DNA from: an uncultured Eubacteriales bacterium
GTDB taxonomy: Bacteria > Bacillota > Clostridia > Oscillospirales > Acutalibacteraceae
Assembly (NCBI GenBank): GCA_934636435.1
Contig: CAKUAQ010000002.1
Span: forward strand, 13,563-77,562
Direction: 5' to 3'
Length of the DNA: 64,000 nt
Under the pieces are notes generated by a model that saw nothing but the letters and a program-made list of their open reading frames with translations, did not search any database and was not told where the DNA came from. Position numbers and translations under genes: made by a program. Shown here one piece after another: positions 45,474 to 54,557 of this stretch. Within the stretch, counting starts at the first letter, position 1; every line of letters starts with the position of its first letter.

Positions 45474-45524
45474 AACCACTAACGACTAATAACCACTAAC
45501 GACTAATAACCACTAACGACTAAA
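45474..45524. repeat. Three copies of a 17-bp tandem repeat
   Basis: AACCACTAACGACTAAT at 45474, 45491 and 45508 (the last with one extra A). An upstream TTCTCCTAACGACCAACC (from 45454) extends it. The reverse strand reads TTAGTCGTTAGTGG and GGAGAAACGG, shared with repeats at 34561, 34935 and 49346. Confidence 0.85.
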
Positions 45525-45528
45525 TTCA

Positions 45529-45562
45529 AACTCCCGGCCCCGGCGGGGTCGGGAGTTTTTTC
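45529..45562. terminator. Terminator beside gyrA
   Basis: Stem AACTCCCGGCCCC / GGGGTCGGGAGTT with loop GGC. Rightward it is followed by TTTTTT; leftward, as read by gyrA, by TTGAATTTA, a weaker run. Confidence 0.8.
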
Positions 45563-45600
45563 CGGTTGCCGCAAAACCCGATCCACGGCAACCGAGGAAT

Positions 45601-48138
45601 TTATTCTTCCGCAGGCGTGTCCTCGGCAGGGATATCCGGCTCGGCCGGCTCGGTGTCGGCAGCACCCTCGTCAGCGGTGCCGTCATCCTCCGGATGCGCC
45701 ATCTCGGCGTCCTCCTCATGAGCGGTGACCGCCATGGAGATGACCCGGGTGTCCTCGCCCACCCGCATGACCCGCACTCCCTTGGAGGTGCGGCTGCACA
45801 GGCGGATCTCGTCCGTCGCCATACGGATCATAATGCCGGAGGAGGAAATGAGGATCAAGTCCTCCTGCTCCTCCACGGCGGCGATGCCCACCACCGCGCC
45901 GTAGCGCTCGGTGTGGTAGTTGATGATGCCCTTGCCGCCCCGGGACTGGATGCGATATTCGTTAAACTGGCTCAGCCGACCGTAGCCGGTCTCGGTGACG
46001 GTGAGCAGCCGCCCGGTGTCATCCACCAGCACCACACCTACCACGGTATCCTCTTCGCCCAGAGAGATGGCCCGCACGCCCCGGGCGGTGCGCCCGACCA
46101 GCCGCACATCGCTCTCCCGGAACCGGATTGCCATACCGCCGCGGGTAGCCAGCAGCAGCTGCTGCTCCCCATCGGTGATGAGTACGCTCACCAGCTCGTC
46201 GCCCTCGTCCAGATCCACGGCGATCAGACCGCCCTTACGCACATTGGCGTAAGCGTCCAGCCGGGTGCGCTTGATGATGCCCCGGCGGGTCACCATACAC
46301 AGATTCAGACCCTCGGTCTGATCCTCGGTGCGAATCATGGCCGTGACCTGCTCCTCCGGCTGGAGGGGCAGCAGGTTGACGATGTTCAGCCCCTTGGCGG
46401 TGCGGCTGCCCTCCGGCACCTCGAAGCACCGCAGCTTGTATACCCGCCCCAGATTGGTGAAGAACATCACCGTATCATGGCTGGAGCAGACAAACATATG
46501 GCGGATGACATCCTCCTCCTTGGTGGTGAGACCCTTGATACCGCGGCCGCCCCGGCGCTGGGCCGCATAGCTGTCCACCGGCTGGCGCTTGATATAGCCC
46601 GCCTCGGTGAGGGTCAGTACGCTCTCCTCCTCGGGGATCAGGTCCTCGATATCCACCTCGCCGGACACAATGGAGATCTCCGTGCGGCGCTCATCGCCGT
46701 ATTTGTCCCGCATCTTGAGACATTCGTCCTTGACGATTTCCTTGATCTTATGCTCGTCCGCCAGGATTCCCTCCAGCTCGGCAATGCGCATATGCAGCGC
46801 GCCCAGCTCGTCCTCGATCTTCTGCCGCTCCAGACCGGACAGCTGCCCCAGACGCATCTTCACGATGGCGTCCGCCTGAATATCGTCGAACTGGAACCGC
46901 TCCATGAGTTTTTCCTTTGCCGCATTCTGGTCGGCAGAGGCCCGGATCAGCGCGATGATCTCGTCGATGAAATCCACCGCCCGCTTGAGCGCCTCCACAA
47001 TGTGCGCCCGTTCCTTCGCTTTATTCAGATCAAACAGGGTGCGGCGGGTGATGACCTGCATCTGGAATTTGATGTATTCCTCCAGCATCTGCTTGAGGGT
47101 AAGAATTTTCGGGGAGCCGTCCACCAGCGCCAGCAGAATGGCGCCGAAGGTGACCTGCATCTGAGTATAGGCATACAGCTGGTTCAGCACCACCTGCGGC
47201 ACCGCGTCCTTTTTCAGGTCGATGACCACCCGCATGCCCTCCATGCTGGAGTGATCCACCACATCGTGGATGCCCTCGATGCGCTTATCGTCCACCATGT
47301 CAATGATGGATTTCACTAGATTCAGCTTGTTCACCATGTAAGGGATCTCACTGATGACGATGCGGTTGCGGCTGCCGCTCTCCTCAATCTCCGCCCGGGC
47401 CCGCACGGTGATGCGGCCGCGGCCGGTGGCGTAGGCGGCGCGGATGCCGCTGCGGCCCATGATAATGCCGCCGGTGGGGAAATCCGGCCCCTTGATGTGT
47501 TCCATGATGTCCGCCAGCTCGGCATCGGGATTGTCGATGAGCAGGCAGATGGCGTCCACCACCTCCCGCAGATTGTGGGGCGGGATATTGGTGGCCATAC
47601 CCACGGCGATACCGGAGGAGCCGTTCACCAGCAGATTCGGAAACCGGGAGGGCAGCACCGTAGGCTCCTCTTTATTGTTATCGAAGTTGGGGATGAAATC
47701 CACCGTGTCCTTGTCGATATCCGCCAGCATATCCAGACTCAGCTTGCTCAGCCGGGCCTCGGTATACCGGTAGGCGGCGGCGGGATGGCCGTCGATGGAG
47801 CCGAAGTTGCCGTGACCGTCCACCAGCGGATATCGCAGCGAGAAATCCTGCGCCAGCCGCACCATGGCGTCATACACGGAGGCGTCGCCGTGGGGATGAT
47901 ACCGGCCCAGCACGTCGCCCACGGTGGTGGCGGACTTGCGGTAAGGCTTATCGGGGGTCAGCTTATCCTCATGCATGGTGTAGAGGATCCGGCGGTGCAC
48001 CGGCTTCAGTCCGTCCCGCACGTCCGGCAGCGCCCGCGCCACCAGCACCGACACGGAATATTCCAGAAACCGCTTGCGCATCTCCTTATCCAGATCCACT
48101 TCGATCAGTTTGGCAAGGGGGGTCGATTGCTCCTCCAT
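45601..48138 (-). CDS. gyrA: DNA gyrase subunit A
   Basis: An 845-residue type IIA topoisomerase subunit. [20 protein letters not shown] is near residue 36, the quinolone region is [17 protein letters not shown] (about 81-97), and the catalytic Tyr is in [13 protein letters not shown]. The GyrA box [10 protein letters not shown] starts the DNA-wrapping C-terminal domain of six blades. The last 40 residues are acidic ([20 protein letters not shown]), an acidic tail as in several gyrases. ATG 48138 follows AGGTGA. Ala86 replaces the Ser at Escherichia coli position 83. Confidence 0.98.
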   Translation of the reverse strand: MEEQSTPLAKLIEVDLDKEMRKRFLEYSVSVLVARALPDVRDGLKPVHRRILYTMHEDKLTPDKPYRKSATTVGDVLGRYHPHGDASVYDAMVRLAQDFSLRYPLVDGHGNFGSIDGHPAAAYRYTEARLSKLSLDMLADIDKDTVDFIPNFDNNKEEPTVLPSRFPNLLVNGSSGIAVGMATNIPPHNLREVVDAICLLIDNPDAELADIMEHIKGPDFPTGGIIMGRSGIRAAYATGRGRITVRARAEIEESGSRNRIVISEIPYMVNKLNLVKSIIDMVDDKRIEGIHDVVDHSSMEGMRVVIDLKKDAVPQVVLNQLYAYTQMQVTFGAILLALVDGSPKILTLKQMLEEYIKFQMQVITRRTLFDLNKAKERAHIVEALKRAVDFIDEIIALIRASADQNAAKEKLMERFQFDDIQADAIVKMRLGQLSGLERQKIEDELGALHMRIAELEGILADEHKIKEIVKDECLKMRDKYGDERRTEISIVSGEVDIEDLIPEEESVLTLTEAGYIKRQPVDSYAAQRRGGRGIKGLTTKEEDVIRHMFVCSSHDTVMFFTNLGRVYKLRCFEVPEGSRTAKGLNIVNLLPLQPEEQVTAMIRTEDQTEGLNLCMVTRRGIIKRTRLDAYANVRKGGLIAVDLDEGDELVSVLITDGEQQLLLATRGGMAIRFRESDVRLVGRTARGVRAISLGEEDTVVGVVLVDDTGRLLTVTETGYGRLSQFNEYRIQSRGGKGIINYHTERYGAVVGIAAVEEQEDLILISSSGIMIRMATDEIRLCSRTSKGVRVMRVGEDTRVISMAVTAHEEDAEMAHPEDDGTADEGAADTEPAEPDIPAEDTPAEE

Positions 48139-48194
48139 CCAAATCACCTGGCCTTTCGTTTTACTGTCTGTATATAAATAAGATTACTATACCG

Positions 48195-49307
48195 TTAGTG
48201 TTTCCAATACTGGGTGATCAGCCCGTCAAACGCCTCGAAATCGGGGATACACCGTTTCGGGATGCGGGCGAATTTGTGCTGCCACTGGAACTCCACATAC
48301 TCCCCCTTGTCCATCACATGGGCGATGGCGTGCCAGGAAACGCAATCCTCCTGCCGCTCGGACCGGAGTTTCAGGCCCCGATCGGTGAGGGTGAAATGTA
48401 TCTGTCGGGTGGCGGGGGGCGCCTGTTCCTCGTGCCGCGGCAACTGCCACAGGGGCATGAGCAGACTGAGCAAGGTGAAGAAAAACAGCGTCGCCAAAAA
48501 ATACGCGATACAGGGCAGGATGCTCTCGCCGTTCCAGCCCAGCGCCAAGCCGGTCATCACGCTGAACAAGCCGAATACCGGCAGCCGACGGCTGTAATTG
48601 AGGGCCAATGTGCTGCGCAGCAGCTGCTGCAGCTCCTTCAGCGTATAGGTGACGGTCTGCTCCCACAGCACCGCCGGCTTTTCGGATGCGGTCGGCTCCA
48701 CCGGCTGCCCCTGAGGCTGCACCCGGCCAAAAAAGCGGCGATGGGCATTGGGGATGCGGTCGGCGGCCTGCCGCACGGCGGCGGCAAATTCCGGAGTCAG
48801 ACAGCGGGCCGGCAGCACAATGGAACGGGTGCGGTCGCTGCCCCAGACCATCATGTCCCGGCTTTCCAAAAAGAATGCCGTGCCGTTGATGGAGATGGAC
48901 ACCGTCAGCTCCTCCCCCACCTTTTCGATACGATCGCTGAACAGCTGCACCGTGCCGTAATAGGTATACCCGGCGGCGATGCTCTCGTCATAGGCGTGTC
49001 CGGCGCGCTTTTTCAGGATCACCGGCTCCAGCACAGCGCTCAGCAGGCTGGTCAACAGCATGACCAGCCCCAGACCGCCGGTCAGCCAGTCCATGATCCC
49101 CTCCTGCACCAGCTCCACCAGAGCCAGCACAATTAGAGACAGGCTGAACAGACTCATAATGACGGCGCGGGTCCAACGACCCCTTCCCATCCCGGCAAAC
49201 CGATCCATCGTATACCGGAATTCGATAAATTCTTTTCGGTTCAGATCCACCGCCAGGCGGGTGATCGCTGTATTATTGTCCATACACTCCATTCCGCGTG
49301 AAATCAT
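48195..49307 (-). CDS. Membrane protein with duplicated two-helix plus YcxB-like halves
   Basis: A 370-residue protein. Two helices (about 48-90) are followed by a soluble region with GTVQLFSDRIEKVGEELTVS. A second pair of helices (about 243-285) is followed by IHFTLTDRGLKLRSERQEDC and FARIPKRCIPDFEAFDGLIT, which resembles the YcxB C-terminal domain. So the protein looks like two copies of helix pair plus PH-like domain. Function unknown. It sits between gyrB and gyrA, which are usually adjacent. Start is uncertain: 49307, 49292 or 49283 are possible. An 8-bp inverted repeat CGTGAAAT...ATTTCACG (49297-49317) overlaps the first start. Confidence 0.7.
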   Translation of the reverse strand: MISRGMECMDNNTAITRLAVDLNRKEFIEFRYTMDRFAGMGRGRWTRAVIMSLFSLSLIVLALVELVQEGIMDWLTGGLGLVMLLTSLLSAVLEPVILKKRAGHAYDESIAAGYTYYGTVQLFSDRIEKVGEELTVSISINGTAFFLESRDMMVWGSDRTRSIVLPARCLTPEFAAAVRQAADRIPNAHRRFFGRVQPQGQPVEPTASEKPAVLWEQTVTYTLKELQQLLRSTLALNYSRRLPVFGLFSVMTGLALGWNGESILPCIAYFLATLFFFTLLSLLMPLWQLPRHEEQAPPATRQIHFTLTDRGLKLRSERQEDCVSWHAIAHVMDKGEYVEFQWQHKFARIPKRCIPDFEAFDGLITQYWKH

Positions 49308-49345
49308 TCATTTCACGGGCTCCGAATTAGATAATAGATTGTAGC

Positions 49346-49368
49346 GGTTAGTCGTTAGGAGAAACGGG
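49346..49368. repeat. Single copy of the dispersed TTAGTCGTTAG element
   Basis: GGTTAGTCGTTAGGAGAAAC then GGG, between gyrB and the membrane-protein gene. It carries the same two blocks as the tandem arrays at 34561 and 45474. The rest of 49308-49506 shows no gene. Confidence 0.7.
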
Positions 49369-49506
49369 AAATTTCATGCTGACTGCGCATGAATGGGTTT
49401 TCCGGAACCGGGGCGCAGCCCTGTCGCGCACCAACCTCATCCCCGCAATCTTCCTCTCGTGTACCCATGCAGCCATCCGCTGTACTCCCCGGCGGCCGTT
49501 CAGTAT

Positions 49507-51462
49507 TTAGACATCCAGATTGTCCACATACCGAGCGTTCTTCTCGATGAAGTCCCGGCGGGGCTCCACCTTATCTCCCATCAGAATGGAGAAGGTCTCG
49601 TCCGCCTGCTGGGCATCCTCCACGTGTACCTTCAGCATCGTGCGGAAGGAGGGGTCCATGGTGGTCTCCCACAGCTGTTGGGGATCCATTTCACCCAAAC
49701 CTTTATACCGCTGGATGTTGTCCACCGTGCCGCCGAAATTGGCGATCTCCCGATCCCGTTCCTCGTCGGAATAGGCATACTCAAACTTCTTACCCTTGAT
49801 GACCTTATAGAGGGGCGGCTGGGCAATATACACGTGTCCTTCCTCGATGAGGGGTCGCATATACCGGAAGAAGAAGGTCAGCAGCAGAGTGCAGATATGA
49901 GAACCGTCCACATCGGCATCCGCCATGATGATGACCTTGCCGTACCGCAGCCGGGACAGGTCGAAATCGTCCCCGATGCCGCAGCCCAGCGCCATCACCA
50001 CCGGCGTCAGCTTATCGTTGCCGTACACCTTGTCCAGCCGGGCCTTTTCCACATTCAGCATCTTGCCCCACAGAGACAGGATGGCCTGATAGTTCCGGTC
50101 CCGTCCCTGAATGGCAGAGCCGCCGGCGGAATCGCCCTCGACGATATACAGCTCGGTGCGCTCCGGATCCTTCCAGATGCAGTCCGCCAGCTTTTCCGGC
50201 ATCCGCATGGAGCTTAATTTTTTATCGTTGCGGGCTTTCTCTCTGGCTTTCTGGGCGGCCTCCCGCACCCGGGCAGCGTTGACGGATTTTTCCAGAATGG
50301 CCTTTGCCACCGCCGGATTCTCGTCCAGATATTCCGTCAGCTTCACACCGATAAGGGTGTTCACCAGCTTGCCGATGGAGGTATTTCCCAGCTTTGCTTT
50401 GGTCTGGCTCTCAAACTGCGCGTCCTCCAGCTTCACGCTGATGACCGCCATGAGGCCCTCCCGCACATCCTCGCCCTTCAGATCCTTGTCGTTGTCCTTG
50501 AGAATCTTAAAGCGCCGGGCGTAGGCATTGAATACCCGGGTGATGGCGGTCTTGAACGCCGTCTCGTGGGTACCGCCGTCCACCGTGTGCATATTATTGG
50601 CGAAAGAGACGATGGTTTCGTTATAGCTGTCGTTATACTGGAACGCCACCTCCGCCACGCTCTCCCCGTCGGTGGTGGTGAGGTGGATCACATTCTCGTG
50701 CAGCGCCACGTAACCCCGGGTCTTGTTAAGAAACTCCACAAAGGAGGAGATACCCCCCTCATAGCAGTAGGTTTCCTGTTTGATCTCGTCGGTGCGCCGG
50801 TCGGTGAAGGTGATGCGCAGCCCCGCATTGAGGAATGCCTGCTCCCGCAGCCGCTTCTGCAGGGTTTCAAAGTCGAATTCGGTGGTCTCGGTGAAGATCT
50901 CCGCGTCCGGCTTGAACCGCACCAGCGTGCCGGTTTCGTCGGTGTCGCCGATCACCTTCAGATCGGTGACGGTCTTGCCCCTCTCAAACCGCTGGGTGTA
51001 GATGTGGCCATCCCGGCGGATCTCCACCTCCAGCCATTCGGACAGGGCGTTCACCACCGAGGAACCCACGCCGTGCAGACCGCCGGCCACCTTGTATCCG
51101 CCGCCGCCGAACTTACCGCCGGCGTGCAGCACCGTCAGCACCACCGTCACGGAGGGCAGACCCAGCTTCTCGTTCATACCCACCGGGATGCCCCGGCCGT
51201 TGTCCCGCACGGAGATGATGTCGCCGGGCAGCACGTCCACCTCGATGTGGGTGCAGTAGCCCGCCAGCGCCTCGTCGATGGAGTTGTCCACGATCTCATA
51301 CACCAGATGGTGCAGACCCCGGGGGCCGGTGGAGCCGATATACATACCGGGGCGCTTGCGCACCGCCTCCAAACCCTCCAGCACCTGTATGTCTTTTTCG
51401 TCATAAGACCCCTCGGCGTGGGTCATCTCCTGCTCATTGATTTGCTCGGTATCCAGTGCCAT
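49507..51462 (-). CDS. gyrB: DNA gyrase subunit B
   Basis: A 651-residue ATPase subunit. GHKL ATP site: [24 protein letters not shown] and [21 protein letters not shown] domain: [15 protein letters not shown] and [17 protein letters not shown]-terminal [20 protein letters not shown]. Length fits the short Gram-positive form. It lies downstream of remB, with a separate gyrA after an inserted membrane-protein gene. Confidence 0.98.
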   Translation of the reverse strand: MALDTEQINEQEMTHAEGSYDEKDIQVLEGLEAVRKRPGMYIGSTGPRGLHHLVYEIVDNSIDEALAGYCTHIEVDVLPGDIISVRDNGRGIPVGMNEKLGLPSVTVVLTVLHAGGKFGGGGYKVAGGLHGVGSSVVNALSEWLEVEIRRDGHIYTQRFERGKTVTDLKVIGDTDETGTLVRFKPDAEIFTETTEFDFETLQKRLREQAFLNAGLRITFTDRRTDEIKQETYCYEGGISSFVEFLNKTRGYVALHENVIHLTTTDGESVAEVAFQYNDSYNETIVSFANNMHTVDGGTHETAFKTAITRVFNAYARRFKILKDNDKDLKGEDVREGLMAVISVKLEDAQFESQTKAKLGNTSIGKLVNTLIGVKLTEYLDENPAVAKAILEKSVNAARVREAAQKAREKARNDKKLSSMRMPEKLADCIWKDPERTELYIVEGDSAGGSAIQGRDRNYQAILSLWGKMLNVEKARLDKVYGNDKLTPVVMALGCGIGDDFDLSRLRYGKVIIMADADVDGSHICTLLLTFFFRYMRPLIEEGHVYIAQPPLYKVIKGKKFEYAYSDEERDREIANFGGTVDNIQRYKGLGEMDPQQLWETTMDPSFRTMLKVHVEDAQQADETFSILMGDKVEPRRDFIEKNARYVDNLDV

Positions 51463-51492
51463 ATCGGTAGTTCCTCCCTTTCGGTGGTTGGT

Positions 51493-51735
51493 TTACAAAG
51501 TTTTTGCCCGTTTGACCAGGGTTTTCGGCGCCATTTGGGCGATGTGCACCGCACCGCCGCGGCACACCACAAAGGATTTGGGCAGCTCATAGTTCACATA
51601 GCTGACCCGTCCCTCTCGCTCCGCCCGGTTGAGAAACTCCCGGGTGGTACGGGACACCGTGGTGTTGTCCATATCGAAAATGCCCACAATGTCCTGCTCC
51701 CGCACCACGGTGTCCTGCCCAATGTGCAAATACAT
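51493..51735 (-). CDS. remB: RemB/DUF370-family protein
   Basis: An 80-residue protein, MYLHIGQDTVVREQDIVGIF, of the RemA/RemB (DUF370) group, with VCRGGAVHIAQMAPKTLVKR at the end. Family members are DNA-binding rings that control biofilm matrix genes in Bacillus. The place between recF and gyrB is conserved (yaaB in Bacillus). Confidence 0.88.
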   Translation of the reverse strand: MYLHIGQDTVVREQDIVGIFDMDNTTVSRTTREFLNRAEREGRVSYVNYELPKSFVVCRGGAVHIAQMAPKTLVKRAKTL

Positions 51736-51760
51736 ACATTCAAATCCTGTCTGTATAATT

Positions 51761-52867
51761 TTATTCAGATACTACGCCCTGTTTGATGTGAAATACCCTT
51801 CCGGAGGTCATACGCAGAGCGGCGGAGGGCTCGCAGCCGGTGATAAACACCTGCCACCCCTCAATATGATTGAGAATATATTTCTGTCGGGATACATCCA
51901 GCTCGCTCATCACATCGTCCAGAAACGCCACCGGCGCCTCGCCGGTCACATCCTGGAGGAGCGCCGCCTCTGCCAGCTTCAGCGCCAGCACCGCCGAGCG
52001 CTGCTGCCCCTGGGAGCCGTAGGTGCGTACATCGGTGTCGTTGAGCGTCAGCGCCAGATCCTCCCGGTGAGGGCCGACGGTAGAGAATCCCGCCCCCCGG
52101 TCCGCATTCCGGGAAGTCTCCAGCAGCGCTTTCCAGCGGGCGGCGACAGCGGCGGGGGTCATCCCCGGTGCATAGGCCGGAGATTCCCATTGGATGGTCA
52201 GCTGCTCCCGGCCGCCGGACAGGCCGGCGTAGATTTCCGCCGCCAGCGGGCGCAGCTTTTCGATATACAGGCTGCGCGCCACGGTCACGCGGGCCCCGGC
52301 GGCGGCCATGGTGTGATCCCACAGCTCCAGCATCTCCCGGTCAGCGGCGGCGTTCCGTCCCGGCGCGGTCATCTGTTTCAGCAGTGCGTTACGCTGGGTC
52401 AGCACCCGGTGAAATTCCGTCAGCTTTCCGATATAGCCGGGGCTGAGCTGACAATAGGCGGCATCCACGAATTTCCGCCGCTCTCCGGGACCATCCCGCA
52501 CCAGCGACAGATGGGCCGGTGAAAAGACCACCCCGCACAGCGTTCCCGCCAGCTTGGCGGCGGAGGAGAGCTTCAGGCCGTTGAGGGTGGCCTGCCGCCG
52601 CTGGCGGATGACCATATCCGCCTGCTGCTCCCGGTTGCCCGCAAAAAAATCCAGAGACAGACGCGCCTCCTCCCCGCCGAAGGGAATCATCTCGCTGTCC
52701 CGGGCCCCCCGAAAGGAGCGCGCCCCGGTGAACAGCCAGCAGGCCTCCAGCAGATTGGTCTTTCCCTGAGCGTTGTCTCCGTAGAGAATATTAACACCGG
52801 CCGCCGGTTCCCACCGGCAGGGGTGCAGATTGCGGAAAGCGCCGACCGTCAGTCTACGGACGTACAA
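51761..52867 (-). CDS. recF: DNA replication and repair protein RecF (TTG start)
   Basis: A 368-residue SMC-like ATPase: YVRRLTVGAFRNLHPC after the start, Walker A YGDNAQGKTNLLEACWLF (about 30-47), signature YGSQGQQRSAVLALKLAEA and Walker B PVAFLDDVMSELDVSRQ. It loads RecA at gaps. TTG 52867 gives the family N-terminus M-Y-V-R-R-L and lies 7 nt after GAGGAG; it overlaps the end of rlbA by 14 nt. Other frames upstream are out of register with the S4 gene. Confidence 0.95.
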   Translation of the reverse strand: MYVRRLTVGAFRNLHPCRWEPAAGVNILYGDNAQGKTNLLEACWLFTGARSFRGARDSEMIPFGGEEARLSLDFFAGNREQQADMVIRQRRQATLNGLKLSSAAKLAGTLCGVVFSPAHLSLVRDGPGERRKFVDAAYCQLSPGYIGKLTEFHRVLTQRNALLKQMTAPGRNAAADREMLELWDHTMAAAGARVTVARSLYIEKLRPLAAEIYAGLSGGREQLTIQWESPAYAPGMTPAAVAARWKALLETSRNADRGAGFSTVGPHREDLALTLNDTDVRTYGSQGQQRSAVLALKLAEAALLQDVTGEAPVAFLDDVMSELDVSRQKYILNHIEGWQVFITGCEPSAALRMTSGRVFHIKQGVVSE

Positions 52868-53078
52868 CGACGATCTCCTCGCCGGTGTCGGGCAGGGTGA
52901 CGGTCTCGCCGCCCCGCAGCTTTTTGCCCCGCATGGTGCAGGGCTCACCCTCCAGCCGCACATGGCCGGACTGGATCAGCACCTTGGCCTGTCCGCCGGT
53001 GGCTACGCAGCCGGTGCGCTTTAACAGGTCGTCCAGCCGGATGAACTCGGTTTCTAACGTGAATCGGAAGGTTTCCAT
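52854..53078 (-). CDS. rlbA: S4-domain protein RlbA/YaaA
   Basis: A 74-residue RNA-binding protein with a full S4 fold: FIRLDDLLKRTGCVATGGQA, KVLIQSGHVRLEGEPCTMRG. It lies between dnaN and recF as in Bacillus, where it takes part in ribosome maturation. Its ATG shares a base with the dnaN stop (TAATG). Confidence 0.9.
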   Translation of the reverse strand: METFRFTLETEFIRLDDLLKRTGCVATGGQAKVLIQSGHVRLEGEPCTMRGKKLRGGETVTLPDTGEEIVVVRP

Positions 53079-54181
53079 TATTTCAGTCTCACCGGCAGCA
53101 CCAGGAACAGAAAGCTGCTGCCCTCTTTCGGAAAGATTTTCATCGGCTTTAAGGAGCTGTTCAGCTCGATGCGCACCTCGTCGGTCTCGCTGTTTTTCAG
53201 CGCGTCCAGCAGATAGCGGGAGTTGAAGCCCATGGTCTCCTCGTTGCCGGTGATTTGGGCGGGAATGCAGTCGTTGGCCTTGCCCAGCGGTGTGGAGCAG
53301 GACACGTACACCGACTGATCCCGGAATTCGCAGATCATGGGGGTCTGCAGCCGGTCGTTGATCACCAGCGAGACCCGATCCACGGCATCCATCATGCTGC
53401 GGGTGTTCACCACCACGGTGGTGGCAGCCTCCTCCTGTGAGATGATCCGCTCATAGTCGATGAATTCTCCCTCCAGCAGCCGGGAGATTACCGCGTAGCC
53501 GTCGATCTCAAAGATAATGTGTCGGCGGCCGATGATGAGGTTGCAGTTTTTGTCCTCGTCCTTCAGCAGCTTGAGAATTTCCTGCAGCGCCTTTCCCGGC
53601 ACCACAAAGTTCACCGTCTCGTCGGTTTGTACCGGTTCGGTGCGGATGGCCAGCCGGTAGCCGTCCATGCTCACCAGACGCAGCTGGTCGGGTGTGATCT
53701 CAAAGCGCGTGCCGGTGTAGATGGGGCGGGGATTGTTGGGGGCGGCCACGGAGAAAATGGTCTGTCGCACCATGCCCTTGAGCACATCCTGCGACACCGC
53801 CACGCTGATGCCCTCGTCCACCGTGGGAATAGCGGGATAATCAGCCGCCGTGATGCCCATGATGGAGAATTCCGTCACGTCGCTGCGGATGACGGTGTTG
53901 AATTTGTCGTCGGCGGTGAGGGTGATGCGGTCTCCGGGCATCTTGCGCACGATGTCGCCGAACATCCGGGCGGGCAGCACCAGCTCGCCGGGCTGCTGCA
54001 CCTGTGCCTCGATGGTGGTGGTGATGCCCAGCTCCATGTCAAAGCCGGCCAGAAACAGCGTGGAGCCCTGTGCCCGCAGGAGGATTCCCTCCAGTGCCGG
54101 CAAGGCCGCTTTCGCCGCAACCGCCCGTTGGGCATTCCCCACCGCCTCGATCAGTTCCTGTTTGTCGCATTGAAAGTTCAT
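53078..54181 (-). CDS. dnaN: DNA polymerase III sliding clamp (beta subunit)
   Basis: A 367-residue protein of three clamp domains. MNFQCDKQELIEAVGNAQRA at the start and the C-terminal SLKPMKIFPKEGSSFLFLVL then PVRLK, which forms the peptide-binding pocket region. ATG 54181 lies 8 nt after AAAGGTGG; the GTG four codons upstream is part of that site. The short distance to the DnaA-trio puts its promoter inside or beside the origin. Confidence 0.98.
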   Translation of the reverse strand: MNFQCDKQELIEAVGNAQRAVAAKAALPALEGILLRAQGSTLFLAGFDMELGITTTIEAQVQQPGELVLPARMFGDIVRKMPGDRITLTADDKFNTVIRSDVTEFSIMGITAADYPAIPTVDEGISVAVSQDVLKGMVRQTIFSVAAPNNPRPIYTGTRFEITPDQLRLVSMDGYRLAIRTEPVQTDETVNFVVPGKALQEILKLLKDEDKNCNLIIGRRHIIFEIDGYAVISRLLEGEFIDYERIISQEEAATTVVVNTRSMMDAVDRVSLVINDRLQTPMICEFRDQSVYVSCSTPLGKANDCIPAQITGNEETMGFNSRYLLDALKNSETDEVRIELNSSLKPMKIFPKEGSSFLFLVLPVRLK

Positions 54182-54557
54182 GGTAAAACCCACCTTTACG
54201 CAATAAAATAACTATATTTGTTTCGTAGTAGTAGTAGGGGCTGTGAATTTGTGGAAAACCGCGGTTATACCCGGAAAATGCTGGATTTTCTCTCCCCCGG
54301 CGGCGCTGCCCGGATTGTGGAGGAATGTGCAGGTCGGTGGACGGTTTTTCCGGTTTCCACCGGTTCGTGGAAACTTCCCGGTGGAAAGTGAAAAACTGTG
54401 TGAAAATCCGTTTTTCCACACTTTCCACAAGCGCGTGTGGAAAAGTGCAGGACTGTCGGTGAATAACCGGTGGAAACGGTGGAAAAGCGCCGAGTCTCCT
54501 ATAATAATGTAATATATATAATAGGAACACCCGCCCCGGCGGCGCGGTGATCGACCG
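54182..54557. other. Origin of replication (oriC), dnaA-dnaN gap
   Basis: DnaA boxes: TGTGGAAAA (54250-54258), TTTTCCACA (54412-54420), CTTTCCACA (54421-54429), TGTGGAAAA (54436-54444), inverted TTATTCACC (54458-54466), and weaker ones between. Next to the dnaN-side box lies a GGGG clamp (54237-54240), then four TAG triplets (54226-54237), then an A/T-rich run to 54200. Read on the minus strand this is box, GC clamp, CTA x4: the bacterial basal unwinding system with its DnaA-trio. A second A/T-rich tract lies at 54498-54525. Confidence 0.9.
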
